A stretch of DNA of 64,000 nucleotides from the NCBI GenBank assembly GCA_013214945.1, contig JABSRT010000013.1:59415-123414 (forward strand). The letters are read 5' to 3'. Of this stretch, positions 42,984-53,456 are shown one piece after another. Made by a program: the position numbers and the translations under genes. The notes beneath the pieces were generated by a model. The model saw only the letters and a list, made by a program, of their open reading frames with translations, was not told the origin of the DNA and did not search any database. Source of the stretch: Gammaproteobacteria bacterium. Its GTDB lineage: Bacteria; Pseudomonadota; Gammaproteobacteria; Enterobacterales; Psychrobiaceae. Position 1 is the stretch's first letter, and each line of letters begins with the position of its first letter.

Positions 42984-43742
42984 CTATATCGCTTGCTTAA
43001 AATTTAGCAAATAACGACCGTTGGCATCCGCTTTACCGGTAAATTTCAGCAACTCGACAAAGTCGCGTGGTGCATTGCCCGGCGGCTTAACGTGTCCAGA
43101 CACTTCAAGTAGTTGCTTGCTGTCCAGCCGTACGGTGGCATTAATGCCCAAACTATTGGTGGCAGGTTTTATCACCGCCACCAGCGCACCTTTATCGCAA
43201 CGCACTACCGCTTGCGCTTTTTTAATATCGACACTACCAAAATTACTTTTAATATTGGCGGCAGACAAGCGGATGTTACCAGCTAAAGTCTCGCACCACG
43301 GCGCAGCTTGCTGATAACTATCCAGAGTCAGATTAAAGTCTCCGGAAGCCTGTAAACCCAGCGGCAGTGGCTTAATTTGGCTAATAATACTTAATGGCGC
43401 TGACAATTTAAATTGATTTACCACCACCCCAGCCATTGAATAACCGATTGCGCCACCACCACGAATGTCACCCTGATGACGCCCCATCGTAGTGTCTAAC
43501 ATCACTTGACCTTGCAATAAGCTACTCCAGTTAAAATCCCAGCTAACGTCGTTAACCCTGACGTTGTTATAACGAACAAAATCAAGTTTGCCCTGCCATA
43601 TGGTGCCATGGGCAGCCCCGAAGGTAAGTCCCGGTTGCGACGGTACTTTACTCATCACAAAACGAGCGGGTAACAGCGCCACGAGAAAAAAACTATAACC
43701 AAGCAATGCGAATAATGCATATTTAAAAAATTTCACCATCAC
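42984..43742 (-). CDS. gspN: Type II secretion protein GspN
   Basis: The 252-residue protein has one N-terminal membrane segment and a beta-rich periplasmic body starting 'AAHGTIWQGKLDFV', typical of GspN. It is the last gene of the twelve-gene operon, 2 bases after gspM. GspN is not essential in every T2SS and its precise role is unsettled. No terminator with a T-run is obvious in the 43-base gap to yrfG. Confidence 0.88.
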   Translation of the reverse strand: MMVKFFKYALFALLGYSFFLVALLPARFVMSKVPSQPGLTFGAAHGTIWQGKLDFVRYNNVRVNDVSWDFNWSSLLQGQVMLDTTMGRHQGDIRGGGAIGYSMAGVVVNQFKLSAPLSIISQIKPLPLGLQASGDFNLTLDSYQQAAPWCETLAGNIRLSAANIKSNFGSVDIKKAQAVVRCDKGALVAVIKPATNSLGINATVRLDSKQLLEVSGHVKPPGNAPRDFVELLKFTGKADANGRYLLNFKQAI

Positions 43743-43744
43743 TC

Positions 43745-44212
43745 CTATTTACCTAACAAGACACGAACGCGAACCATGCCTGGGGTCGATTCCGATCTAA
43801 AATCAACACTGTTTAATTTCACACCATGTTGTTGCTGCAACACGGCCAGCCATTGCAGTACGGTATTAAATTTCGCCTGCTCCAAGGTCACGTTCAATTT
43901 GTTATTTTGCGGTTGCAAGCGGTTAATGGTTAAACCCAACTGGCGAGCACTGCGATTAACCAGTTGATCGAGTCCTACCGAACTTGTTTTAGCTTGGCCA
44001 TTGTCAGCCCTAAGTTTTACTAGCTTAGTGGCGTTAGTTTCAAGCCACTGTTGCAAACTAACTTCCCGCTCCAGCGAAGCCGTCGCACGCTGCAAGCGTT
44101 GATCAACCGGCTGGTAAGCGGCAAAGTACCCTAGCGCGAGCAACACGAATCCTGCCATCAGATACACCAGATTACGCTCTCGCTGTTGCAACGATGCTAA
44201 ATATTCTTTCAT
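43745..44212 (-). CDS. gspM: Type II secretion inner-membrane protein GspM
   Basis: The 155-residue protein begins with a short cytoplasmic piece, one membrane helix ('LVYLMAGFVLLALGYFAAY', about 19-37), a coiled linker and a small ferredoxin-like periplasmic domain. This is the GspM layout. GspM pairs with GspL in the inner-membrane platform. Its ATG overlaps the gspL stop codon (ATGA), so translation is coupled. Confidence 0.92.
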   Translation of the reverse strand: MKEYLASLQQRERNLVYLMAGFVLLALGYFAAYQPVDQRLQRATASLEREVSLQQWLETNATKLVKLRADNGQAKTSSVGLDQLVNRSARQLGLTINRLQPQNNKLNVTLEQAKFNTVLQWLAVLQQQHGVKLNSVDFRSESTPGMVRVRVLLGK

Positions 44213-45411
44213 GATGCCACCTTAATCGTCAACGAACCGTTAACCTTGCTGCCATTATTATTCATCGCCCCGGTTGTGACCGTAAACGTCGTGCTCAACT
44301 GACGCTTAAACGCCTCAAACTGCTGATAACTATCAGCATTAGCCTGGATCCTAAGTTCACGGCGCTTATCATCATATTTAATGCTGACCGGCTTAATTTG
44401 CGGTACCTTAGCAAAGGCATTATTAAGTGATGCCATCATTGGTAAAAAGTGCGATTGACCACCGCCACTGGTTACTTGTTTTAACTGCTGCTTAACTCGA
44501 TATTTAAGGCGATTAAGCCGCTTTGCGTCGGGGTTGAGTTGCAGATAGATTGCTTGCGAATTAGCCATCACTACCGTTTTTTGTGCGGTTAATTGGTTAA
44601 TAAGATAAAATTTCTCGACAAAAATAAGCAAGACAGCAACCACAGAGACTACCGCGACCGAGCGCCATAAATGCAGCGTAGTATGACGCTGTGCTGGCGC
44701 AAACTCACCAATCAACAAATTAACCTTGCTTTGGTTGACGCCCATCGCCAAACACTGCATTGGCAATAAAGTATCCCGCGCTTGCCAATTGGCGTCATGC
44801 TGGGTTACTTGTTCACTAGCACCGTAATTTTCTAACAGCAGTTGCGGCTGCAGCTCGGCCGTAAAAGCTAACCATGAGTCAAACCAATCGCTTGCAATCG
44901 TCAGCCCTTGCTCTGTGCTTTGACGAATTAACAACTGATTATCGAGCTCGATAATACTAACGGCATCGTCAGTGCTTGGCAGTGGCAATGCCAACCAATC
45001 GGGCAGCATTTGCTTAACCGTGATGTTGGCAGCCGTTAGCCAGCTCAGCCATAAAGCCAGCTTACTTTTATCGACCACATAAACACTTTGATTATTGCCA
45101 ACACTTTGACCTGGCACAAAATGCATTTGCTCAACATCACTGGCTAACTCATCTTCGAGCATAAAAGGCATGGCTTTAAGCGCTTGACGACGATTAGTTT
45201 TAGGTAATTCGACCTCAAAAAACCCAATGTCAGCACCCGGTACCAGCACAAAAACCAAACAGCGCGCTGCCCGTTGCGATAATGTTGACAGCTCATGGGC
45301 GTCATTGAGCGTACCCGAGGCTATTATTTCTTGTTCGCCATCTGACCACACTAACCAATTAATCGTGTCTGTAACCTGACTTCCCAATCGGATGATTAAC
45401 CGTTCACTCAC
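44209..45411 (-). CDS. gspL: Type II secretion platform protein GspL
   Basis: The 400-residue protein has a large N-terminal cytoplasmic actin-like domain, a single membrane helix near 250 ('SVAVVSVVAVLLIFVEKFYL') and a periplasmic C-terminal domain. The cytoplasmic domain recruits the ATPase GspE to the membrane. The block 'MPFMLEDELASDVEQMHFV' (about 81-99) is characteristic of the family. It lies between gspK and gspM. Confidence 0.93.
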   Translation of the reverse strand: MSERLIIRLGSQVTDTINWLVWSDGEQEIIASGTLNDAHELSTLSQRAARCLVFVLVPGADIGFFEVELPKTNRRQALKAMPFMLEDELASDVEQMHFVPGQSVGNNQSVYVVDKSKLALWLSWLTAANITVKQMLPDWLALPLPSTDDAVSIIELDNQLLIRQSTEQGLTIASDWFDSWLAFTAELQPQLLLENYGASEQVTQHDANWQARDTLLPMQCLAMGVNQSKVNLLIGEFAPAQRHTTLHLWRSVAVVSVVAVLLIFVEKFYLINQLTAQKTVVMANSQAIYLQLNPDAKRLNRLKYRVKQQLKQVTSGGGQSHFLPMMASLNNAFAKVPQIKPVSIKYDDKRRELRIQANADSYQQFEAFKRQLSTTFTVTTGAMNNNGSKVNGSLTIKVAS

Positions 45412-45454
45412 TTTGTATTCTCCAATCGCGGGCCGCGCCCAACTATCAAAATTG

Positions 45455-46462
45455 TCATTCTATGTCACCAAACTGACGGCTTATTACCGCCAATTTACCT
45501 TCTTTGTTGCGAGAGAAAATACTCTCTAAGGTAAAGCTACGCTGGTCAATCGTAAAGCTCATTACCGCTCGAAAACTATCGCTAGTGACAAAGAACTGTT
45601 GTTTAAACTCTGCGGACAATTTGCCTAAACCGCTTATTTCTGTCAGTTTAAAAAAGGTATCAAGGTCTTTATAGCCCTCTTCATCTCTGCTGCTCAAGAC
45701 CGAATTGGCGGCGTCTAATGACAGCTTATATTGATCGCCAAACATCGCCATCAGGATCTGCGGCTGTTCAGGATCAATGGTATTAATATTTATCGCCATC
45801 GTTGTTTGATTGGGGATCACGCAAACAAAGGGACGTATTTTTCGATATATCGCTGGCGTCATGCCTTCAATTGCCAGTAATTCGGTGACCGAAACCATTG
45901 GCGCATTGGCCGTTAAATAAGGCACTTGGCGTGAGGCATAACTGTCGTCTTCAGCCCCGAGCGAACTTTCAACCTTATTGTTACTATCAACCCAATCGCG
46001 AATGGTGCTCGACAACTGCTCAATTTGATATTCTTCAATATCTAGCGCCCGTAATAGTGTTTCAAATTGGCGCTGCTGCATGGTTGGTTCGTATTCTTTA
46101 TCAGCCAGTGGCGGTGTTGCCAGCACATTGAGATTAAAACAGCTATGCAAATCTTGGACTGAACCCGATAATTGACCATTTTCAAGCGGAAAGATCATGC
46201 CCTGACGTGCCCATAGCTGTTGCAAGTTAACCGAGTCAGGATCGTCCTTGTAATCTTGCGCTAGTACTTTATAAACTAAGTGCTCGCCTGCCATCGCCGA
46301 CCATAACCCCTGCTGGTATAGCTGTTGATTGATGGTGCGATTAGCGGTCAATTGCAAACGTTCGGTCATAGTCGACGCAATTATCACCACTAAAGCCACG
46401 ACCAACAACACGGTAATTAGTGCTACGCCACGCTGGCGCTGCGGGCTAAAATTATCCGTCAT
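45455..46462 (-). CDS. gspK: Minor pseudopilin GspK
   Basis: The 335-residue protein has the prepilin leader 'RQRGVALITVLLVVALVVII', cleaved after Gly. As is usual for GspK, the mature position-5 glutamate is absent. The large globular part of GspK inserts into the pseudopilus tip with GspI and GspJ. Its ATG overlaps the gspJ stop (TAATG). Confidence 0.94.
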   Translation of the reverse strand: MTDNFSPQRQRGVALITVLLVVALVVIIASTMTERLQLTANRTINQQLYQQGLWSAMAGEHLVYKVLAQDYKDDPDSVNLQQLWARQGMIFPLENGQLSGSVQDLHSCFNLNVLATPPLADKEYEPTMQQRQFETLLRALDIEEYQIEQLSSTIRDWVDSNNKVESSLGAEDDSYASRQVPYLTANAPMVSVTELLAIEGMTPAIYRKIRPFVCVIPNQTTMAININTIDPEQPQILMAMFGDQYKLSLDAANSVLSSRDEEGYKDLDTFFKLTEISGLGKLSAEFKQQFFVTSDSFRAVMSFTIDQRSFTLESIFSRNKEGKLAVISRQFGDIE

Positions 46463-47079
46463 TAGTTAACCACCTCGCCACTAGCAACGGTTAAAAACTG
46501 CCACCGTAGGCTGCCGTAACTTTTTAAGGTAAGCAGCATTGCTACCCCTTGAGGTAACTCGGATTTGGTCCAATTTTTTTGCCATTTTTTGTCCGCGAAA
46601 TATTCAAACTTTAACTGTTCAACATCGCGTAATAACACGGTAACTTGAGGTTCGGTGCCAGCTTGTTGATCCGGATAAAGGTAATGCAAACGTTGCAATT
46701 GATTATCCACTAACCGGTAACCTACCGCTTGCACACTGCCACGTGGAAACATTTGCGCTGGGTTACGCCAGCCTAACCGGGCAAATGCGATGCCGTGATC
46801 ATCACTGTCGATTACCCCGTCACCAGCCAACAACAACTTGCTTGAAGGCTGGTTGTCACCGACCCGAATTGGCCGCGGGGCCATCTGCATAAAATCAGTT
46901 TGGATCAGCTGATAACTTCGCTGAACCTGCTTAATGCGCAGTGATGCTTGTTGTGAAACCTCGTCACTGGTCAAAACAGAAAACAATACTTGATTAGAAG
47001 CCAGACCGATTAAGGCAAAAATCGCCATCGCGATCATTATTTCAATTAGGGTAAAAGCCGCTTGATATTTGAGCCTCAT
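46462..47079 (-). CDS. gspJ: Minor pseudopilin GspJ
   Basis: The 205-residue pseudopilin has the leader 'MRLKYQAAFTLIEIMIAMAI'. The residue before the cleavage site is Ala where nearly all prepilins have Gly, while Phe+1 and Glu+5 are intact. The globular part fits the GspJ family (about 195-210 residues). It overlaps the neighbouring genes by one base on each side and joins GspI and GspK in the pseudopilus tip. Confidence 0.92.
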   Translation of the reverse strand: MRLKYQAAFTLIEIMIAMAIFALIGLASNQVLFSVLTSDEVSQQASLRIKQVQRSYQLIQTDFMQMAPRPIRVGDNQPSSKLLLAGDGVIDSDDHGIAFARLGWRNPAQMFPRGSVQAVGYRLVDNQLQRLHYLYPDQQAGTEPQVTVLLRDVEQLKFEYFADKKWQKNWTKSELPQGVAMLLTLKSYGSLRWQFLTVASGEVVN

Positions 47080-47465
47080 TATTTGGCCACCATATAGCTG
47101 GTCAACTCTGCCAGTGATGACTTACTGTCCACACTGCTAAAGATGCTAACCCTAACCATTCTAAAGTCAGGATCCGGTGTTTTAATACCGGACTGGCGCC
47201 AGTACCAAGTATTACCAGCAAACTCAACCTCACCTTTGCTATCACCAAGCTTTGGTAGTTTTTGATCGAGCTGAAGTTGGGTTAGCTGATTATTAGCAAC
47301 CCATAAGGCCAAGGTTTTCTGTTCAATGTAAGACAATGAGCGCATGTGCTCAGTGGCGACATTAACCGCCGCCAGTGCAGCTAATGAGAACACAGCCAAA
47401 GCAACCATCACTTCAATTAGAGTCATGCCGCGTACTAAGCTAAGTCGTAATTTTAGATTATTCAT
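47079..47465 (-). CDS. gspI: Minor pseudopilin GspI
   Basis: The 128-residue protein has the prepilin signature 'VRGMTLIEVMVALAVFSLAA', cleaved after Gly. The small globular domain contains 'LALWVANNQLTQLQL', the conserved GspI helix. It nucleates the pseudopilus tip complex. Its ATG lies 8 bases inside the end of gspH. Confidence 0.94.
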   Translation of the reverse strand: MNNLKLRLSLVRGMTLIEVMVALAVFSLAALAAVNVATEHMRSLSYIEQKTLALWVANNQLTQLQLDQKLPKLGDSKGEVEFAGNTWYWRQSGIKTPDPDFRMVRVSIFSSVDSKSSLAELTSYMVAK

Positions 47466-48084
47466 TGGCAGCTACTACTACGCTAACCATGCCCAACGTG
47501 TCGGCATTTAAGCGAACTCGGTAGCTTTGTTGTTGCTGTGACAAACTAAAGTCAGCCTGATTATTAAGCTGAAAGTCGACCTTAAATGGCGTTAGCTCGC
47601 CCGACGACAAAATCAATACTTGGGGGATATGAGCACTTTCTTTTTGATCAAGTTCCAGATCAACCTCGCGCTCTTCAAACAAGTTGCTTGAGCTAAAATC
47701 ACGTTGCTGCGGTGACCATAAAAAACCATCCACCGACATTACCAGCTGGGCATCTTTAAGCTCTTGCTCGACCAGTAATGTGTCGTCCAAGGGTTGCCAA
47801 CGTTGCTCTGACAATTCAACAAAGCGGTAACTATTGCTTGTCATCACCAAGCCATAGTCACGCCCTGTCATAGTCGCTTGATCTAAAGCTAACTCGGTCA
47901 GTGCTGCCATTTTCTGTGCCTGACGCTTAAGCGCTTTTTGCGGCCCAGAGCTATCAAGGGTAAACAACACCGCCGACGCCACCAGCCCCATTAACACGGC
48001 CACCAGCATTAACTCAATCAGGGTAAAACCCCGTTGTTTAGTGCTGGTCAGCTGGCGCGGTAACAACATCGCATGCTGGCGCAT
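47458..48084 (-). CDS. gspH: Minor pseudopilin GspH
   Basis: The 208-residue protein has the prepilin motif 'KQRGFTLIELMLVAVLMGLV' cleaved after Gly18 or Gly19, and a beta-rich globular domain ('DYGLVMTSNSYRFVEL'). GspH links the tip complex to the major pilin shaft. It lies between gspG and gspI in the operon. Confidence 0.93.
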   Translation of the reverse strand: MRQHAMLLPRQLTSTKQRGFTLIELMLVAVLMGLVASAVLFTLDSSGPQKALKRQAQKMAALTELALDQATMTGRDYGLVMTSNSYRFVELSEQRWQPLDDTLLVEQELKDAQLVMSVDGFLWSPQQRDFSSSNLFEEREVDLELDQKESAHIPQVLILSSGELTPFKVDFQLNNQADFSLSQQQQSYRVRLNADTLGMVSVVVAANE

Positions 48085-48105
48085 TAATAGGTTAGCTTAA
48101 CGCAG

Positions 48106-48543
48106 TTATGATTTGTCAAAGATATTCCAGTTGCCTAGATCATCTTCAGTACCTTCTTCACCGTCAAGACCGGGTGAAAACAAGTCAAACTTACCGTTTT
48201 CTCCTGGGCTTAGTAATAAATAGTCATTGCCCCACGGATCTTGCGGTAAACGCTTAATGTAACCGTCTTCACGGTAACTGCGCGGCTGAGGATCGACTTC
48301 AGGCTTACTGACTAAGGCCTCAAGCCCTTGATCTGTTGTTGGATAGCGACTGTTATCCAATTTGTACATGTCCATTGCGCTTTCTAATGTCGTGATGTCA
48401 GACACCACTTTTTGGCGCTCGGCTTTTTCTTTATTACCCAAGATATTAGGCAATACCATGCTGGCTAAAATACCCAAAATAACGATAACAACCATAATTT
48501 CTAGTAATGAAAAGCCCGCTTGCTTGTGATGATTAGACTGCAT
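48106..48543 (-). CDS. gspG: Major pseudopilin GspG
   Basis: The 145-residue major pilin subunit has the leader 'KQAGFSLLEIMVVIVILGIL', cleaved after Gly9. The C-terminal part 'DLFSPGLDGEEGTEDDLGNW' holds the calcium-binding loop that stabilises GspG pilins. GspG polymerises into the piston-like pseudopilus. Confidence 0.96.
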   Translation of the reverse strand: MQSNHHKQAGFSLLEIMVVIVILGILASMVLPNILGNKEKAERQKVVSDITTLESAMDMYKLDNSRYPTTDQGLEALVSKPEVDPQPRSYREDGYIKRLPQDPWGNDYLLLSPGENGKFDLFSPGLDGEEGTEDDLGNWNIFDKS

Positions 48544-48568
48544 AAATTCCTCGTATATATAAAATTAA

Positions 48569-49783
48569 TTAACCGCCAACTAAAGAGTTGAGATCTAAAA
48601 TAGGTTGTAAAATAGCGATAACAATAAAAAACACCACACAGGCCATGGCCACTACAATGGCTGGGGTAAAAACCCCTAATGCCATATTAGCCATTGCTTC
48701 AAATTCGCGGTCTTGATTATCGGCGGCTCGGCCCAGCATTTGCTCGAGCTCACCACTTTTTTCACCCGACGCGATCATATGCAGCATCATGGGTGGAAAT
48801 AACTTAGTTTGCTGTAGACTCGCCCGTAAACTCGAGCCTTCACGCACGTAATTAGCCGCCTCGAGTACTGCGTTACGAATATGAATATTGGCCAACACCT
48901 CAGACGATATTTTCATGCTTTCAAGCAAAGGTACACTTGAAGAGGTTAAAATACTTAATGTTCGAGCAAAGCGCGCGGTATTAAGGCCACGGATCACCTT
49001 ACCAAAAACTGGCAATGACAATAACCGCTGATGCACCGCTAATTTAAATCCCGGATTATTAAGCTGGCGCTTAAATAGACTCACCGCGGCGGCAATTAAT
49101 ATGACGACCAGCAGGCCATAATTAACGACAAAATCACTGGCCATAATCAGAATTTGGGTCGACAAGGGTAACTCTTGCCCCATGTGCTGAAATTGCTCAA
49201 CGACCTTAGGCACCACGACCGCCAGCAATAGCGAAATAACCCCAACTGCTACCACCGTCAGCATAATCGGATAAATCATCGCTTGCATTAACTTGCCGCG
49301 CATAATTTGTCGTTGTTCGGTGTAATCAGCCAGTCGGTTTAACACAATATCTAAATGACCAGACTTTTCTCCCGCTGCAACCATCGCGGTATAGAGTTTT
49401 TCAAAAACTTGTGGAAATTCAGCCATCGAATCAGCCAAACTATAACCTTCAACCACCCGACTGCGAACAGCCAAAATGACCGACTTCACCTTGGCTTGCT
49501 CACATTGTTCGGCGACTGCTTGCAAACATTCTTCAATCGGCAGCGATGACTGTACCAAGGTTGAAATTTGGCGGGTAATTAACGCTAATTCAGCAGTACT
49601 GATTTTGAGCCGCCCACCGACCCGCCCCAATTTTGAGGTCACGGTGGCAACCGATTTAACATCAACAGGCATTAAGCCTTTTTCGCGCAATTGCTGGCGA
49701 ACCTGACGGCTAGAGTCAGCTTCGAGCACGCCTTTGTGCTGTTTGCCTAGTTTGTCTAATGCTTGGAATTCAAATGCTGCCAC
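48569..49783 (-). CDS. gspF: Inner-membrane platform protein GspF
   Basis: The 404-residue polytopic protein has two GspF/PilC repeats and three membrane helices. Characteristic stretches are 'ALITRQISTLVQSSLPIEEC' (about 65-84) and 'SSVPLLESMKISSEVL'. GspF couples GspE ATP hydrolysis to pseudopilus assembly. It lies between gspE and gspG, with short gaps. Confidence 0.96.
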   Translation of the reverse strand: MAAFEFQALDKLGKQHKGVLEADSSRQVRQQLREKGLMPVDVKSVATVTSKLGRVGGRLKISTAELALITRQISTLVQSSLPIEECLQAVAEQCEQAKVKSVILAVRSRVVEGYSLADSMAEFPQVFEKLYTAMVAAGEKSGHLDIVLNRLADYTEQRQIMRGKLMQAMIYPIMLTVVAVGVISLLLAVVVPKVVEQFQHMGQELPLSTQILIMASDFVVNYGLLVVILIAAAVSLFKRQLNNPGFKLAVHQRLLSLPVFGKVIRGLNTARFARTLSILTSSSVPLLESMKISSEVLANIHIRNAVLEAANYVREGSSLRASLQQTKLFPPMMLHMIASGEKSGELEQMLGRAADNQDREFEAMANMALGVFTPAIVVAMACVVFFIVIAILQPILDLNSLVGG

Positions 49784-49790
49784 GACTTAG

Positions 49791-51305
49791 TTACTCATCA
49801 CGGGTCACACGCAGCACTTCTTCAAGTGTGGTGATGCCGGCTAATACTTTAGAAATACCATCGTGACGAATGCTCGGACAAGTGGTGCGAATATGGCGTT
49901 CAATATCAAATTCACTGCTGCCGTTATGGATCATTTCTCGTACTTTATCGTCAACTTCTAATAATTCATGGATGCCTGTTCTACCACGATAACCGCGATA
50001 GTTACACTGCTCGCAGCCAATAGCGCGGTAAATTTTAGTGGGTTCAATACATTGCAATAACACCAATTCACCGTCATCGGCCAAATGCTCTTCGCGACAG
50101 TGGCCACACAAGGTTCTGACCAATCGCTGCGCTAATACACCCAGCAAACTTGACGACAGCAAGAAGGTTTCAACACCCATATCTTGCAGGCGTGTTACCG
50201 CGCCAACCGCAGTATTGGTGTGCAAAGTCGACAATACCATGTGACCGGTTAAACTGGCTTGCACCGCAATTTGCGCGGTTTCAAGATCGCGAATTTCGCC
50301 GATCATCACCACATCGGGATCTTGACGTAAAATAGCCCGTAAACCACGCGCAAAGGTCATGTCGACCTTCGCGTTAACTTGGGTCTGACCAATACCGTCA
50401 ATGTTATATTCAATCGGATCTTCAACGGTTAATATGTTGCGATCTTGGCTATTTAAATCGGTTAAGCCTGCGTATAAGGTGGTACTTTTACCTGAGCCCG
50501 TTGGCCCAGTGACTAAGATAATGCCATGGGGGCGATGAATTAAAACGTCGAACCGCTCACGAATACCAGCGGTCATGCCCAAGTCTTTAAGGTTTAACCG
50601 CGCCTGGTTTTTGTCGAGCAAACGTAAGACCACCCGCTCACCATGATTCGATGGCATGGTTGATACTCGGACATCAACCGCGCGTCCTGCAATGCGTAAT
50701 GAAATACGACCATCTTGGGGCAAGCGTTTTTCGGCAATGTCCAACTTGGCCATGACTTTAATACGCGAAACAAGTAACGATGCAAGCTTGCGATTAGGTT
50801 TTAACACCTCTCGTAAAATGCCATCAACCCGAAAACGGATCATTAATTTTTTCTCGAAGGTTTCGATATGTACATCGGAAGCCCCTTCTTTGATCGCTTC
50901 ACTTAAGGTGGCATTGATGAGTTTAATAATCGGCGCGTCGTCTTCCGACTCTAATAAATCTTCGACTTCGGTTAGCTCATCGGCCAGAGTAAACAGGTCA
51001 ACATCGTTGCCCAAGTCTTCTACCAGCTGCTGAGTTTTAGAAGTATCATGCTGATACGCTATGGTTAATTCACGCTCAAAACTGTCGCTGTCGACCCGCT
51101 TAAGCTTAAGGTCACTGCCATAATAACGCCGCGCCTCTAACAAGGCAGCCATTGTGGTATCAGGGCCGAAAATCAGCGTTTGCTCTTGCTCGCCAATCAT
51201 CAACAATACTCCATGATTTTTGGCATGGGCAAAACTAAATCGATTAAAGTGAGCATCTTCAGGCTGAGGCTCAGTCAAACTGCCTTGCTCGAGATTACTC
51301 ATCAT
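49791..51305 (-). CDS. gspE: Type II secretion ATPase GspE
   Basis: The 504-residue hexameric ATPase has N-terminal GspL-binding domains and a RecA-like core with Walker A '[15 protein letters not shown]' (about 265-279), the Asp box 'TVEDPIEY', Walker B '[14 protein letters not shown]' and the tetracysteine zinc motif 'CGHCREEH' / 'CEQCNYRG'. The start overlaps gspD by 11 bases. Two adjacent ATG codons make the exact start uncertain by one residue. Confidence 0.96.
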   Translation of the reverse strand: MMSNLEQGSLTEPQPEDAHFNRFSFAHAKNHGVLLMIGEQEQTLIFGPDTTMAALLEARRYYGSDLKLKRVDSDSFERELTIAYQHDTSKTQQLVEDLGNDVDLFTLADELTEVEDLLESEDDAPIIKLINATLSEAIKEGASDVHIETFEKKLMIRFRVDGILREVLKPNRKLASLLVSRIKVMAKLDIAEKRLPQDGRISLRIAGRAVDVRVSTMPSNHGERVVLRLLDKNQARLNLKDLGMTAGIRERFDVLIHRPHGIILVTGPTGSGKSTTLYAGLTDLNSQDRNILTVEDPIEYNIDGIGQTQVNAKVDMTFARGLRAILRQDPDVVMIGEIRDLETAQIAVQASLTGHMVLSTLHTNTAVGAVTRLQDMGVETFLLSSSLLGVLAQRLVRTLCGHCREEHLADDGELVLLQCIEPTKIYRAIGCEQCNYRGYRGRTGIHELLEVDDKVREMIHNGSSEFDIERHIRTTCPSIRHDGISKVLAGITTLEEVLRVTRDE

Positions 51306-53358
51306 AATTTATCTTTTGTGGCGGCGAGGTCTTTTGCGCTTTAATATAATCTTGTAATGATTTGGGCAATTCAACGGGTTCCAGTACTGGCGAATCGGTA
51401 TAAGGCATTAAGGCGATGCCATTTTCTCGTTCAGCAAGCTGCTGCGCCCGAATAGCATTGTATTTTCGCGCACTCAATCGTGACATAGTGGCTGCGTCAC
51501 GAATGATGGTTGGTTTAATAAAGATCATTAAATTACGCTTCGTGGTTTTGCTTTGGGTTGAGCGGAATAAATGCCCCAAAATAGGGATATCCCCGAGCAA
51601 TGGCACCTTAGATACCACCTGCTGAACATCTTCGTCGATCAAACCACCAATCACCACAATTTGACCATCGTCAACCATCACCGTGGTACTTACCGAACGT
51701 TTAGAGAAAATAACATCAACCGCAGCACCGGCGGTGCCACTTTTAACCCCTGAGACTTCTTGTTCAATTTTAAGCTGAACCGCATTGCCTTCATTAATTT
51801 GCGGGGTCACGGTTAGCTTAATGCCAACCTCTTTACGCTCAATCGTTTGAAACGGATTGGTATTGTTACTGCTCGCGGCCGAGCCTGTAATTACGGGCAC
51901 TTCTTCGCCAACGACAAATGTCGCTTCCTGGTTATCTAACGTGGTGATGTTGGGTGTGGCCAAAATATTAGACGAGCTGCTGGCACGTACGGCTTGCAGT
52001 ACCATGGCCCAATCACCAGCGACAAAGCCAGTCATGGCACCAGATACGCCCGTTAGAATCGAAGCGAGGGAGCTGTAATCTCCCTCAGTGGTTATAGATA
52101 GATTTTGGACTGCACTACCATCTGATGGAGTATATGTTTCTTCTGTTGTTGTCCCACGTGCTGCCGCTGCCGCGCCCGCTAACGATGAAATCGAGGCGCC
52201 ATTACTAAACTGAATTACGCCAGCGTCGGCACTGGCCCATTGCACGCCAAGATCGATACCATCGCCTTCAGAAATTTCAACAATAATCGCTTCGACATTA
52301 ATTTGAGCGCGGCGAAAATCAAGCTGGCGAATAACGCTTTCAAGGCTGCGCATGGTATCGGGCTGAGCAGTGATAACGAGTGAGTTAGTGTCTTCGTGGG
52401 CCTGAATGTTTATTTCGCGATTAGTGGTTTTGCTTTTAGCTTTAGATTTGCTCGTGGTCGGTTGTAAGTTTTTAGCAACCCCTGTTAATACTTTAACAAT
52501 GTCGGTCGCCTGCGCATATTTAAGGTGAATGACCTTGGTATTGCCGGTCGACTCTTGCTCGTTATCAAGTCGGCGCACCAACGAAACCGCTCGCATTCTG
52601 GCGCGTTTCTCACCACTCACTACTACACTGTTGGTTCGTTCGTCGGCAACAAGCTTTGGTCGCAGTTGGCTGCTTGCCGCCGCTTTGCCTGATTTTGCAC
52701 TGCTAAGAATTGATTCAACAATTCGGACCAACTCAGGGGCAGAAGCATGTTTAAGCGTAACAATGCTAACCTCTTGATCGCCTTGCTTGTCAACTCGGCG
52801 TACTAATTCAACAATCCGGTTCACGGCAGCCGCTCGCCCGGTTAACATAATGACATTAGAAGCGTCGTGCGACACAATATTGCCGCCACGGGCATTGTCA
52901 GTGATTTGACGTAAAATAGGCACAAGTTCACGTACTGGCACATTATAAACGGGCACAATTCGCGTGACCATTTCATCGCCATAACCTGGAGAGTTTTCGT
53001 CGGCAATCGCAATAGGAGCCAGCTTGGCGTCTTTACCTTTGATGACTTTTATAATGCCGTTATCCATATTAACAACCGCATAACCATATACTTCCAATAC
53101 ATTTAGAAAAAATTGGAAATATTGTTCATCATTAAACGTTTGATAACTACGGACATTTATTTTGCCACGAACATTTGGCTCAATGATGATGGTTTTATTA
53201 AGCGACTTACCCACAGTATTAATAAATTCATTAATGTCGGTGCCTTTAAAGCTTGCCGAATATTGGGCCGCCCACGACGCGGTAGATAACAAGCAACCGA
53301 CCGATAATATGGTGACAGCCTGCTGACAAGATGCGAGAAAACCGCGAGTTCCGAACAT
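51295..53358 (-). CDS. gspD: Outer-membrane secretin GspD
   Basis: The 687-residue protein has a signal peptide ending 'STASWA', four N-domains (N0 to N3, about 33-320), and a secretin domain with '[20 protein letters not shown]' and '[16 protein letters not shown]'. It forms the 15-mer outer-membrane gate of the T2SS. No pilotin gene (gspS) lies nearby. The start ATG has AAGGAAG upstream, and an 8-base triplicate repeat lies 14-37 bases before it. Confidence 0.96.
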   Translation of the reverse strand: MFGTRGFLASCQQAVTILSVGCLLSTASWAAQYSASFKGTDINEFINTVGKSLNKTIIIEPNVRGKINVRSYQTFNDEQYFQFFLNVLEVYGYAVVNMDNGIIKVIKGKDAKLAPIAIADENSPGYGDEMVTRIVPVYNVPVRELVPILRQITDNARGGNIVSHDASNVIMLTGRAAAVNRIVELVRRVDKQGDQEVSIVTLKHASAPELVRIVESILSSAKSGKAAASSQLRPKLVADERTNSVVVSGEKRARMRAVSLVRRLDNEQESTGNTKVIHLKYAQATDIVKVLTGVAKNLQPTTSKSKAKSKTTNREINIQAHEDTNSLVITAQPDTMRSLESVIRQLDFRRAQINVEAIIVEISEGDGIDLGVQWASADAGVIQFSNGASISSLAGAAAAARGTTTEETYTPSDGSAVQNLSITTEGDYSSLASILTGVSGAMTGFVAGDWAMVLQAVRASSSSNILATPNITTLDNQEATFVVGEEVPVITGSAASSNNTNPFQTIERKEVGIKLTVTPQINEGNAVQLKIEQEVSGVKSGTAGAAVDVIFSKRSVSTTVMVDDGQIVVIGGLIDEDVQQVVSKVPLLGDIPILGHLFRSTQSKTTKRNLMIFIKPTIIRDAATMSRLSARKYNAIRAQQLAERENGIALMPYTDSPVLEPVELPKSLQDYIKAQKTSPPQKINYDE

Positions 53359-53371
53359 TAATAATCTTCCT

Positions 53372-53395
53372 TAAATTCTTAAATTCTTAAATTCT
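53372..53395 (-). repeat. Three tandem copies of TAAATTCT upstream of gspD
   Basis: The octamer taaattct (plus strand) is repeated three times without error at 53372-53395, in the gspC-gspD gap. It sits directly upstream of the gspD ribosome site. Tandem octamers can change copy number by replication slippage. Confidence 0.85.
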
Positions 53396-53456
53396 TATGG
53401 ATAATCCGGACAAAGGTAGTCGTGGCACTTTTTAGCGCCATCAACCATCGGACTAA

